Below, one piece after another: positions 1-11,479 of a DNA stretch of 64,000 bases; the stretch's first letter is position 1, and each line of letters starts with the position of its first letter. A model generated the notes under the pieces. The model did not search any database, was not told the origin of the DNA, and worked only from the letters and a program-made list of their open reading frames with translations. A program made the position numbers and the translations under genes. The stretch lies in the NCBI RefSeq assembly GCF_030848805.1, contig NC_092361.1, positions 3,348,001 through 3,412,000 of the forward strand. Reading direction: 5' to 3'. The DNA comes from Temnothorax longispinosus. Lineage: Eukaryota; Arthropoda; Insecta; Hymenoptera; Formicidae.

Positions 1-1450
1 CGGTGACATCCCGTATGGTAATGCGAATTTCCACGAGCGTACCGAGAAACTCGCGACGATCGTTATCCAACGTCGCGAACTCCCGTGACATTTTGCTTCG
101 AATGCACCGCGTTGCGAAACGTACGTAAAAGCATCCGGCCACGTTTTAGTTAGCGGAACGAGAGGTGACGTTTTACAGTATGCCGGCGACTCGTGGTTCT
201 TTAAACTACTTTTTTCCTCTCACCCTTTCTCTCCTCCGCACATAATAAAGCGGCTATTTATAACGGCGGACGCGCGTCTTCAACGTCTTTTTCAAAACAC
301 GTCTCGCGGTCTGTTCATCTTCTGTTCGAGATAGAGATTTTTATTGGCAACGTTCGTGTTCTCTCGACATTTCTTGAGACTCTTTCCTTGACCCTACTTC
401 TTTAGAATTTATTTACCGCAAAATATCGTACATATATGACGAATATCAAGAAGATACCAATCCTGGTATCTGTAATCAAATAAAATCACAGTCGAAATTA
501 TTTCTGTAAAAAATGTATCCTACAACTTTGATGCTATAAAGCTATCTAATTAATATATACATATGATTTTCTATAATAATATTTTATTATAATCTTCCGT
601 TTGTGTTCAAATTTATTTGTTTTTTTTTTTTAATTTCAAAAATTTATTTGACGTGCACGACTAAATTATCCAAAATTAGCTCTTCTTATCGTTTCAATAT
701 ACATATATTTCGATATTGTATATTCGTCGCAGACGTACGATCCACGCAGTGCAAAATAAAGTCTACAAAACTACAAAGTCAACCTACGGTCTGCATTGAT
801 TGCTAATGAAGAAATTTTATACCGACGTATTGTACAAACATCGGATCGTCATTTATATTTCACCGGAAATTTAAATCCCCGCCGCTGAAAGGTTAAGAGT
901 GCGAAAACCGAGGCGAAAACAACATCTAGAATCTAGGCTAAACCGGTGTCTGTCACTCACGGCTATTCCACAATGTGTCGTTAAAGATGACAAACAAGAG
1001 TCTCGGTACGATTGGGAAATCGATAGCGCGGTACGGTCGTTAGACACGTATAAAGTCCTATCTCATAAAAGCGGATACGAAAATAGTCTCTCCTCGTTTG
1101 CTCAATTCGGTCCTCGTAAACCACTCCTCTCCGCGATAAAACTTGCTTTTACGTTGAATTATGCTTAAACACGAAGCTGAATACGGTTTAACCAGCGTGT
1201 GGTCGTAGAAATCACGACAAGCGTACTCTCGTCCACTTTACTATAATTACAATAATTATTCTCTTTCAATATAAATTATAATAACGTGTAATAATACACA
1301 TTTATAATATAGCACGTATTAAAGCTCATTAAATATTTTCTCGCAGAGAATTATTATACGATTAATTAAGTAATTGTTATGGCAGTGAAAGGCATCAAAA
1401 ACCGCATGGGACTCGGCGATAACGCGGTCGGAGTGCAATAGGAAAGTAGG
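1..1450. other. Non-coding, AT-rich
   Basis: No gene recognised. Poly-T and AT-rich tracts dominate 400-800. The small open frames present are not protein-like. A minus-strand donor-like site (gtgagtgac, 946-954) follows a short open segment without known homology. Confidence 0.5.
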
Positions 1451-1593
1451 TGTGGGGTGTGGTATATACTCCCGGGTCTGTATATATCGCAGTACAGAAG
1501 CGAGGTACACGGAGGCATGTTTCTCGTTCGCAGTCATTGTCGACTTTCACGCGCGGCATCCCGACCCGGAGCCCGCGACGCACCTCGCGTGCA

Positions 1594-1705
1594 ATGGTCA
1601 AGGAAGGCGCGATAGTGCTTTACCGGACTCGAGAGACTCGCCGCGTTGCTCGCTGGCAAAAAGCCAGCGGCGCGCACATACGAGACGCGATCGCCAGCAA
1701 GCCGC
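1594..1705 (+). other. Candidate first coding exon with promoter-like upstream sequence
   Basis: ATG at 1594 has G at -3 and G at +4. The frame runs 37 codons plus one base to CCGC/GTAAGTAACG, a consensus donor. The peptide begins MVKEGAIVLYRTRETRRV and is basic. About 28 bases apart upstream are TATATA (1463-1468) and CGCAGTAC (A at 1491), the spacing of a TATA box and initiator. No homolog is recognised and other frames are also open here, so this may be chance. Confidence 0.2.
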
Positions 1706-1882
1706 GTAAGTAACGACGTTAAGAGGATGCCAGCCCCCCTCGAGCACAATGCCGCCATTGTACGCACCTCCCTGAGGGCCTCCCTTTTCCTCCCTGCCCC
1801 GAGAGAATCGTACGTGTATCCCATTGTTTTCAGGCACGCGTTGCACGGCGACGTGCATTGGGGCGCATTAACGCGCGAGAAA

Positions 1883-1901
1883 CGCGCGCGCGCGCGCGCG
1901 C
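1883..1901. repeat. (CG)9 tract
   Basis: Alternating CG, a potential Z-DNA former, in the CpG-rich block at 1440-1950. Confidence 0.9.
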
Positions 1902-3331
1902 TACGCGAATCTCGACTCTCGGATTTAAGAAGCGGGCGAAAGACGGAATTATAGGATAGCTTGCACAGCTGACGCGGCTACATTGGTTTCTAGTAATCAT
2001 CTAGATTCTGGAGTAATATGAATTTATTTTTAGCTTTTATTCTTGGAAATATATGCATAATGCGGATCGAAAAAAGAAACGACGACGTGAATATTTATAT
2101 TGCATACTTATTTGTTTCGGGTAAATATTGACTAACCCGAAAACCTGTTTTACTGTGACTTGCGGTTAATTTAAAAGAAACAAAATTTTGTTTTCGACAT
2201 TTCTTAGTCGAACGCAGCACAAAAAGCGCAACAAACACTTTATGTACGTGTCGAAATTTTATTTTTACCGATTACATTTCTCTTCAGTAAAATAGCTGTC
2301 AAGCCTGGCTCGCTCGAAGACAGGAGACATATGTTACTCGCGAAAGTCTTCTCATTTCGCCAGTGCATGCATGGACGGAAAGTAGCACCAACCATATGCT
2401 CATCATCACGCGGATTAAATGTGAACTTGAATGACGATGACAAAGACGATGTCGATTCTTTTCCGGAGCAGCATCGTTAGCAATGGAAAATGGAAGCAAT
2501 GCGACAGAAAGAACTACGCGATCACGTAGGAAAGAAAAGGCGGATCGCCGTAGCCGATCGTAAATCGGTGAAAGTGTTCTCCACCGGTGTGCGACTGACC
2601 TGCGCAATATATAATGCTTATATGCTTAATATACGCAGCCATGCAATCACGTGCACGCCTACGTTTGCTTTGGATCGTCTCAAGGACCTGGGATTTGTTT
2701 CCCTAGTTGGTGTTTCGGAGTATCCCAAAATAGCCGATTGCTCCTCTATCTTTAGATTTCAATTTGCAACAAAAGGATCCGTTCGTCGCAGCAGGAATGT
2801 ATAAATTCAAACTTGTATTTCTCCCCTTATATGCGATTTTTGTATCTATAAATATCCTCACGTTCGTTTCCACGTGTTCGTTTTTCACGTATTAAAAAAA
2901 TTTTTTTTGTACTCGACTTGAATTTAATATAATCTTTAGAGCGATTCCGGATGTCGTACATATTTCAATATTATATTTTACAGTTTCTCGAGAAAGTCTT
3001 TGAATAAATCAATGAAACAGTTAATCCTTGCCTAAATATGTCATTGTTTGAATCGCATATTTCGAAATCACGAGAGTATATTTGCGACTATACTGCAAAT
3101 ATGTGTCCATGCATACGTATGAGATGGCTCACATCCGTGAGCATTACCCAACGACCAAATAATGCGTAGAGCCGCGACACACGACAGTATTTTGCAATTG
3201 TCGCCGTCTTGGACGGCGAATATTTTACACGACACTATTATGCGTTCATCGACTGCGATCATAAAACGGGCAACACTGTCCCGTATCGCGAATGCATCTG
3301 CAATTTACCTGCCAATAGACATTACGTAATC

Positions 3332-3348
3332 CTCTCTCTCTCTCTCTC
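3332..3348. repeat. Short (CT)n tract
   Basis: About eight CT units at 3332-3348. Confidence 0.9.
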
Positions 3349-6300
3349 CTAGTCGTTGATTTAAAATTATCACCGCTATAATCTTAGATATATAAATTTA
3401 AGATTATACCGTTATAAATCGCACAGCTAACAAGCACTAGGAGATAGCGTATATTTTCCCGAATATCTTGTTATTTTTAAAAAACTTGAAATATATAACA
3501 ACCTTGAAATTATTTCAAACTTTGTTTTTTCTGCTTTATCATATTTATCTTTTTCGTCAATATTATCTTGATTTGTGTTGATTCGTAAATTTTACTTAAA
3601 AAAATGCTGTTTGTTATGATTGAATATAATTACGGTACATACAATTCTTCACCTTTTACACAATTGCGGTATCTGTCAAATTACGAAATGCTATATACCA
3701 TTGTGATATTGATGCGCGCAGAACGAGGATATCCGGAACATATCTCATCAAGGCACGAAATGTTTGAATAACATTCGATTATGTTCCAGTTTTAGCTGCG
3801 AAATGAACAAACGGGAAGGACCGGGCGAAAAGGAGATGAAACGCACCTGTTGCTAAACGCTGTCCCCAGACAACTCGAAAACCAGACACCAGTACCTTCG
3901 AGCACTCTCCTGTCCACGCTCCCGACGCTCGTCTCTCTACTCACAATCGGAATCTCGTAAATGTCGAAACGAAGGTGAGACGACGTCCACCTCCAGAAAA
4001 GACGTCACAGTGGCGCAAGGCGAAACACCTGTCGCGTCACTTGACGGACGTGATTTAATCGCTTCTCCGATTGGGAGAATTAATTGCAAGTCAAGACTTC
4101 ATCCACAATGTGTTTTAGCGCAATAGAACGATGCATCTAACTTACATAAGCAGCACGTGAAAGGGATAATTACTAAACGTCGTACAATTTCAAGTAATAA
4201 TATAAGCGCAAAAATTATCATCGTTATCTATAATCACAACGATGTTTCAGACCTCAAAAGCCGATTCATTTGGCATTTCTCAAAAAGTCCTTCGTCGTAC
4301 TCTTATCGTACAGAAATTACTCAAGGAAAAATTCAATTCGTTATTACAATAGAGATTTAGATATTATATAAAGAACGGATGTCTATTGATAAGAAACTGC
4401 ATTGCAAGTCCGTCGGACTGGTATCATACCGTGAGGTGAAAAATCCGCAACGAAACCGTTAATGGAGTTGTTGGCGCATTACAATAACGTTTCTGCAGGC
4501 TGCAGCTGTGCGCCGCTGTGCGAAATGAAGGTATACGCGAAGGCGAGGAGAAAATTAACGAACAAAAAGTAATCGACGTCGGTCTCGCGCCGCTCCGTAG
4601 GATATTAGATTTCGAGGCAACGTTTTAACGAAGCTATCGCGAGGTCTCGTTCGACGTCTCGCGGACGTACGACGAATTGATTTAGGAGATGGCCGAGGCG
4701 AGAGAAAGAGGGAGAAGCGGGGAACGGGGGCCGCACGAGGATTACGAGCTCCCCGTGACCGCGCGTTTAATTATTGCATGGCGCGTACCAATTTACGAGC
4801 GAACGGTCACCGATGTCGAACGCTGGAGAACCAATTCCGAGGGCGACATATACAATCTACGAGGGCGAAGGGTCGGATGGAATGGGGTAGAGTTCCATTT
4901 CGGAGGCTCGGCTGCGAAAGGACTTAGAGTTTTCCCCTCTCTTTCAGAAATAAGCAAGCAGATATGTAATCGTGAAGTATGGATGGAAGAGAGTCGACAA
5001 CAGTGACATAAATGATGCAAATAAAGTATAAGATAGAAGGAAGACTTTTATACGTGACAGTTACGCGTGTTCATAAACATCTATTTTACCACAAAATTTT
5101 GTATTTCGCTCTTCGTAAAAATCATAAAAATTTCACCATAAAGTGGCTGAATTTCGCCACTTCGCGTGTTAACAAACTCACTCTGATATTTCCAAACACA
5201 TTACGTCATTCATTGATTAGAAAAGAGAACGGTCTTTTTAGAGCTGTTTACCTTACTTACGGGAAGTGGTTCGGCGAATAATGACGTAATCTCCAACGAA
5301 TATATCGAGAAAATTGATATTTTCATAGTGTGAAATTCATATCTGAATATAGCTGCATTGTAAGCATATCGCGAGAACGATATTTCGGAGGGGATTAAGA
5401 AAATAACGAACTCGCCCAATGACGACCGTGCTTGCCAGATGTGATCGGTTGATCGATTGAAATGCAAAGAAAACTGGAAACGAGCCAGAAGACTTCCGAC
5501 AAAACGCGCAAAGGGAAATTGCCTCAAAAGATAGCGATGTCAGGCAATGCAAAGATTGACGTTTTAATAAAAAATTATATACCTTTAAGAAATCTCGCTT
5601 TATAATCTTGTAAGTGCCTATGCACTTTTATTTATGTAGAAATATTATATTTTTTTTAATAAAAACGTACAAACAATTATGTTCTTCTTTATACGTCATA
5701 AAATACAGTATCATTATCAATCTGCGTCTGCGGTTAATAAAAGAGATTGATATTGACGATGTTTGCGCGTGCTTTAGACACTAACTACCGGTTAGCGAGA
5801 AACCAAAAAGGACAGAAGTATAGGGTGGTACGTACAAGACCCTCGGCCCCTCGGCCTTATATTTACCGAGCGTATAGCGAATCTAACGATTCCTTACTTT
5901 TCCGTGCGGGTGCTCTGTCTAACGAAGATCGAAGAAAGTTGCCCACGCTACATTTACCGCGACCTATTCCAACCGGTTCTTTTTCCCTCGTTCTCGGTTC
6001 GCCTTGCGAACCCGGTTACGTCAGGCGCGCTTCGTCATCGTTCTCATCGCGCGATCCTCGAAAATCGCGGCTTTTGTCAGACCTCCTCTATTTTGAAAGC
6101 GATTATCGCGTACGGCGAGAAAAATAATCAATTCAAGCGAATGAACTTTCTCTCCCGCTGCAGTTTTAACTCTCTCGCGAGTCGTGACTTTCTTGCGTAC
6201 CAAGATGAGGAATCCGCACGCTAAGTCGACATTAACCGGCCAGATATACGATATATGTATATAGTGGTTGAAATACGTATCCCGATTTAATGCCTTGGTC

Positions 6301-6786
6301 TGCTCGTTACAAGCATACAAATCTCTCGAATCAAGAAAATTGCAATGAATTAATTTCAACAATTACAACCTTGGTATTACTATTTGCGGTTCAACTGTTA
6401 TCCCGGCCCTGTACTTGGTCTTTTTTCGCTTCCGTGAGAAGTCAGTCGTTCGCAAAACGCGGGGGGGGGGGATGAACGCGAGAACGATAGAAACGGTTAC
6501 GTTCCAGCGATTTCATCGCCAGGGTGGATATTTTTGCTGGGGGCGTAACAGGGAGGTCGTAAAGTACGGACCTCAGAGGACCGGATAAAGTTCCGCCATA
6601 AAGGGGTTAATTCCTGTTAATCCTTTGATACGTACCCGCGGCACTGGCTGGCGGGATAGGGAATAGGTGCGGAGCGAACTTTCCAAGTTTACGCAAAGGT
6701 ACGTAGATGAAACTGGTAATTAAAGTGGATTCCCTCGCGGAGAACAAAGCCCGTCGGTCGAGCGGGAGATGTAGGGCGAGAAGCGA

Positions 6787-6805
6787 CGGCGGCGGCGGCG
6801 GCGGC
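6787..6805. repeat. (GGC)6 tract
   Basis: CGG/GGC trinucleotide repeat in a GC-rich patch at 6480-7020 that otherwise shows no gene. Confidence 0.9.
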
Positions 6806-7217
6806 AGTCGCCGTTGAAAAATAATTTAGTTACGAGACGGTACGTGAAAACTTCAAATTAAGCCGGGTAAAGCGAGCGGACGAACGCGGTTTTTGCATTT
6901 TTAACGCGGGTCCTCACCGGGGATTGTAATCGTTGTAATCCACTTTTCATTACCCGCCGGTACCGGACGGGTTTTCCCATCTAATTGCTACACGCCCGGC
7001 GTAGCGCTCGCATCTAACGCGAATAACAATTTTCAGCAAAATGACATAATTCCTAAAAGCGTATTTTAAAATCTATTAATACAATATTTAATCAAAGTTA
7101 GAGTTTCACGGTATTTACGTAATGAACTTGCGAGGAAACGTCGCGGTGCAGAATTCAATTTTCGGGGGAACATCCAAATATTTAAAATCAGACACTTCGC
7201 TACAGACATCTCGGATC

Positions 7218-7273
7218 GGATACATCTGAAACTTTTCAAACATGAATTTGTTTGAAAAGTATCTAAAGTATCC
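7218..7273. other. 56-base hairpin
   Basis: GGATAC (7218-7223) pairs with GTATCC (7268-7273), and ACTTTTCAAAC (7231-7241) with GTTTGAAAAGT (7250-7260). Between the two stems is a symmetrical seven-by-seven internal loop with some pairing; the terminal loop is eight bases. Size and shape resemble a small pre-miRNA, but the lower stem is weak and the arms match no miRNA I know. Confidence 0.35.
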
Positions 7274-9489
7274 CAGCAAAATAAAGTATCACAGCCCTAA
7301 TTCTTGCTATTGGTTAAACAGCTAATCTGTAGTGTTATATATATGACGTTTTACTAATATTCATCAAATTGATCTGCCAAGTAAAATAACCGTGAAATAA
7401 GCAATTTTACGACGTGAAAAGTTATCGCGAATCGACGGATCACATACATATATGCATTATGCACAACGATTCTATTTCGAGTCGCATTATTATGATATTA
7501 TGTGCCGCTGCCGGCCGCGGCGAAATTAATGCATCAAATCGCGGGCGGCGGCTGGGTTTCCTGTTGATTTTAATTATGTTAATTCTGTTTCTCCTCCACT
7601 GCGATAATGTAAATATCACGCGTAACGTACGCGCGCGGTCGTATCTTTTACACGCCGTGTATACGGTAAATGTATTCACATAATAAAACGCGGTAGATGT
7701 ATTCATCAGCGTGTGCTTCCTAAACGCCAAAACGGGAACGCGATTGCCATCGGGAGCCACGTGAGAGAAAGGATGTATGGGGGATATAAAGTGCATAATA
7801 GTACGATCTCGCTTTTTACACTCTCGAGTACGTTTTCGAGGGATCACGTTTCCCTCCTCAAGATAAATTCCTCAGCCGAGAGTCCCTTACGTACGATGCG
7901 TCGCGTCTTCCTTATCATCCTCCCTTCGCTTTTCCATCCATCGGCCGCGCTATCTCGGTTCCGCTTTATTTTCCGCGATAGAGCCGAGGAAGACGGGAGG
8001 GTGGTAAAAGTTAAGCGCGCGACGCTCGCTCGCGGGCGGTAAATTGCGCGCCGTAAATTCTTTCTGCTCGCCGTAACGTCGTTAGTCTGGTTTACTTTCC
8101 CGCCCGCCGTCTCGGTGATCTTGCAGTTTTCCCGCGGGGAAGTCCACGCGGACGATAAAATCCGTCTATCTGTTTGCGCGAGAGCGAGACTTGTAAACTC
8201 GCGGGTATACTCTCTCGCGTACTCTCACGCGCGAGATCGATATGCGAGCGATATCTCCGCGCACCGTAAGGAAGCGCTATCAAATGACCGGTCGGCCGGC
8301 AGGTAAATACGAACGATTTATTGGCTATCTCTCGCGTAAAGCGCTCGTTGTGCGTGTACGCTCGCGTCGTCCTTGCGTCTTCGTGGCGCCTCGTAAAATC
8401 AAAACCTCGCCAGATGATCTCGATCCTGCTTGTTTTTAAACCTTGGCGCACGGACTTGTGAACCTTAAAGATTTTTTATCACAACTTCGACCATTAATAC
8501 TTCGTTGAAAGTAAAAGTTCGGAAATGAACATACATATGGGTGAATGTTTTCAGAAAATGTTCGAGATCGTATTTTGATATTTCACAAAATTCTTACTGT
8601 ATCTCGTGCGTATATATTTATACATCTATATGTTTTCTTCTGTTTTATCGTATATCACACCACAATGTTGTCAAGCAGAAAATTCTTTCCGCTTCATATG
8701 TGTATGACTGGCGATGTCTTCCCATGATCGGTTCCTTCGTCTCGCAGAACCATTCGGCGCGGAACCATGAACCGATCCCGGTAAGGACGCACGTCTCAAA
8801 AATGCCGGTCGATCATCGCCGAGACCTCGTGAGATTCTCGACCATTTCGTGAGGCGATGAGGAGAAAAAAGTCGCAGCGGCGCGGCGTGCGCCGTTTTTC
8901 CAAGGGGCCCGCGCTGCAATAGCGAAACCTTGAGACCTCCGCACCGATCACGTTTCGCGGATTTAACGATCGGCACTGGCCTTCGTCGCTTCCGTGAGTC
9001 ACGAGCGACCGACTCGCGACGCAAATCATACGGAGAAAGAAAGTTTTGCGATCCGTGCATCCATTCCGCGGGAATAAGAACGCGAGCGCGAGAGGCGGCT
9101 CGGCATCGCCGCTCGTTACCGGCCCCGGTAACGATCGAGCGTGTGGGCGCGCCGAGCGCGCGTATTGCTTGAAAATGGATCCAGGCACCGCACCGGTCGG
9201 TCGGTTTCCGCGAGTGCGTTTAACGCGATCTAAATCTCAGGTAAAACGGCGCACTGGCGCATAACCACCATAGCCTCTAGTAGACGGGCGCGTTGCAATG
9301 TGCGTTATCCAGGGTCAGCGACCTCCCACTCTCCCTCCTAATGATAATTATATTCGCATTAGGGTTTGTGCGCGCACGTACTGCCCGCTCGTTCATCAGC
9401 CTAGACGCTCGCTGCTCGACGGCGGTATAAACGTTTTAAAATGCATCAGCACGATCCGCTTTCCTTTCTTCCTCTCGCCCTCCCGCCCT

Positions 9490-9560
9490 CCTGACTTTTC
9501 TCTCTTTCTCTCTCTCCCTCTCTCTCTCCTTCTCCCTATCTCCTTTTCCGTTCCATTATA
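9490..9560. repeat. CT-rich pyrimidine tract
   Basis: Interrupted CT, CCT and CTTT units, almost no purines for some 70 bases. Low-complexity sequence. Confidence 0.85.
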
Positions 9561-10101
9561 CCTCTCCCGCACGTCCATCGCCGTGAACGCGAGAAACGTC
9601 AAGGCTCGAAGAAGCTCCCGCTCGTGAGACGCGACCTATCCCAAGGCGCGATGTGTAAAGAAAAGCCACGAGGGTGAAGTAAGGCAACAGAGTTTATGTA
9701 CAATAAAATAAAAAGGTAAGAGAAATTATCTTAGGAAACTCTGATTTATCTTAAACTCAGAAGAAAAGAATTGAGAAACTGTATAACATTAACAACTGTA
9801 AAAAGTTGTACAAAAAGAAAAACGGGATTAGTAATAAATAAGCCAGATGTCAATTAACACTTCGCGGATATACAGCCGATTCATACTACAACACATACTT
9901 TTATATCTATCGCGATAATAGCCTGTTTGCACTACGCTGATGCCGTTATCGCTGTCAGATTTTATTATACTATTTACGATATCTCATTGCGATAAAGCTA
10001 TTTCCTCAGCCACGCTATAAAATGTGATATGCTACGAAAACGCTCAACGATAAGGATTGCATGCAAACCATTATTTACGGTTGCTGCGTCCGAAGTAATA
10101 T

Positions 10102-10530
10102 TTATAGCAGCTGGCAGAATTGCGATTCGGTGCGATTTGATGAAGACGCATAAAGCGAAACCATGCAGGTTACACAGATTGAAATTTTTATAGGAATCGA
10201 TCTTAAGCGATACTTGGTTTCGCAAATCGTATAAGCGCTGTAACGTATTATAATAGCGCGAGAGAAAAAAATATGAATTGCTCCGTCGAGCTGTAGTTGC
10301 CAGGAATTGTTCCGCGTTCGCGAGATATTGTATACCCAACACCGCGTTCGCCATATTCCGAAAGTAACGAAGAGACTTATCGGCCCTCCCGGCCACACGT
10401 TAACTCTCGTGCGCCGGAGTTTACTACAGTTCGATCGTGACGCAAGCTCGGCAAGTGCCGTCTTGGCAACAGCCTGCAAGCACCATCGGTGCGCTGGAGC
10501 TCGCTCGATGCCGTTGTTGCATAATCGCAT
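10102..10530 (-). other. Unrecognised ORF, 142 codons from ATG
   Basis: ATG-initiated, starting MRLCNNGIERAPAHRW. It is rich in Cys, Arg and Ile, with no known motif, and a second minus frame (9998-10396) is open across most of it. Probably non-coding. Confidence 0.1.
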
Positions 10531-10587
10531 CGCTAATATTAGCGAGCACTAAAACCACCGCCATAAAATCGATTTTATCGCAGATGC

Positions 10588-10650
10588 AGAAAGGGAGAGA
10601 GAAGAAAGAGGAGGAAGAAAGAATGAGAGAGAGAGAGAGACGAAGAGAGG
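10588..10650. repeat. GA/GGA-rich purine tract
   Basis: Purine-only runs with GAGAGAGAGA near 10627. Low-complexity sequence. Confidence 0.85.
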
Positions 10651-11450
10651 CGTAAAGAGGGAAGCCTCACCGTCTCATTGATCACACGAAAGCGCACTCA
10701 GCGAAAATTCTCACCAAAGGCGAAATTCGATCGCCTAGCCGATATTTATGCAGCGGGATGGTTAATTTTTAAGTGCTTACGGAATATTAGAGATATCTTG
10801 GAAGCAAAATAATTCATCAAAAATAATTTATCTTCAAATATAACTTAATAATTGGTTTTTGTCAAAAAGGATTATTTATTCAATACGTGTAGCAATTTGG
10901 TCTTATATTGATTTTATTTCAAAATTGTTATTTGAGACTTAATTATCAATGTATCTAAAAATGGAAATAAAAAGGCATACTTTAAACTAATTAAAAGTAT
11001 AATGTAAGTAAATGTAGTTTGCAAAGACTGTTCATTAGCATTCTGTTAATGTCAGCAGTATTTATAGCACATGGAAGAAACACGTGATTCAAGAAAAGAA
11101 ATATAACTCCGGCTATCGTTTAATGAAAGACACGAAGGTCGCAAGAATTCCGAATTCGCGCGGAGTAAGAAAACGAAAGGGAATCGAGCGAGGACGAATT
11201 CAAGAAATTTATTTTCCTTGCCGAAAAGACTGGCATTTAAGTGAAGGAAAGAAGAGGGACAAACGGATAGCTACAATTTCCACGAAGCCTCGATTCAATA
11301 CGACAGATGCAGCTGCGTAGAGAGAAACAAAGAGAAAGACGAGAACTATCGAGCGGAAACCCACGTTTCGTGATGTCACAAAGGAATCCGTTCGCAAATC
11401 CCGCGGCCGGATCGTCGACGGAATGCGAATGATAATAAAATGTATGTACA

Positions 11451-11479
11451 GCCAGCAGCAGCAGAAGCAGCAGCAGCAG
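11451..11479. repeat. (CAG)n tract
   Basis: CAG repeats with one GAA interruption. In one plus frame they encode Gln in a 129-codon open frame (11423-11812) that overlaps other open frames and is not called as a gene. Confidence 0.9.

Larger units (their letters stand above)
1712..7217. other. No gene recognised
   Basis: Alternating AT-rich and CpG-rich sequence with short overlapping frames. A run of eleven G at 6461-6471 and the GGC tract are the only notable local features. A good minus-strand donor (CCC/GTAAGTAAGG) occurs near 5254 after a short ATG frame starting MKISIFSIYSLEI, without further support. Confidence 0.5.

Noticed and set aside
7287..7308. Sequence resembling insect miR-11 / miR-2 family (TATCACAG seed, 17 of 22 bases like miR-11 from memory)
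   Set aside because: No complementary arm was found on either side that would form a precursor hairpin.
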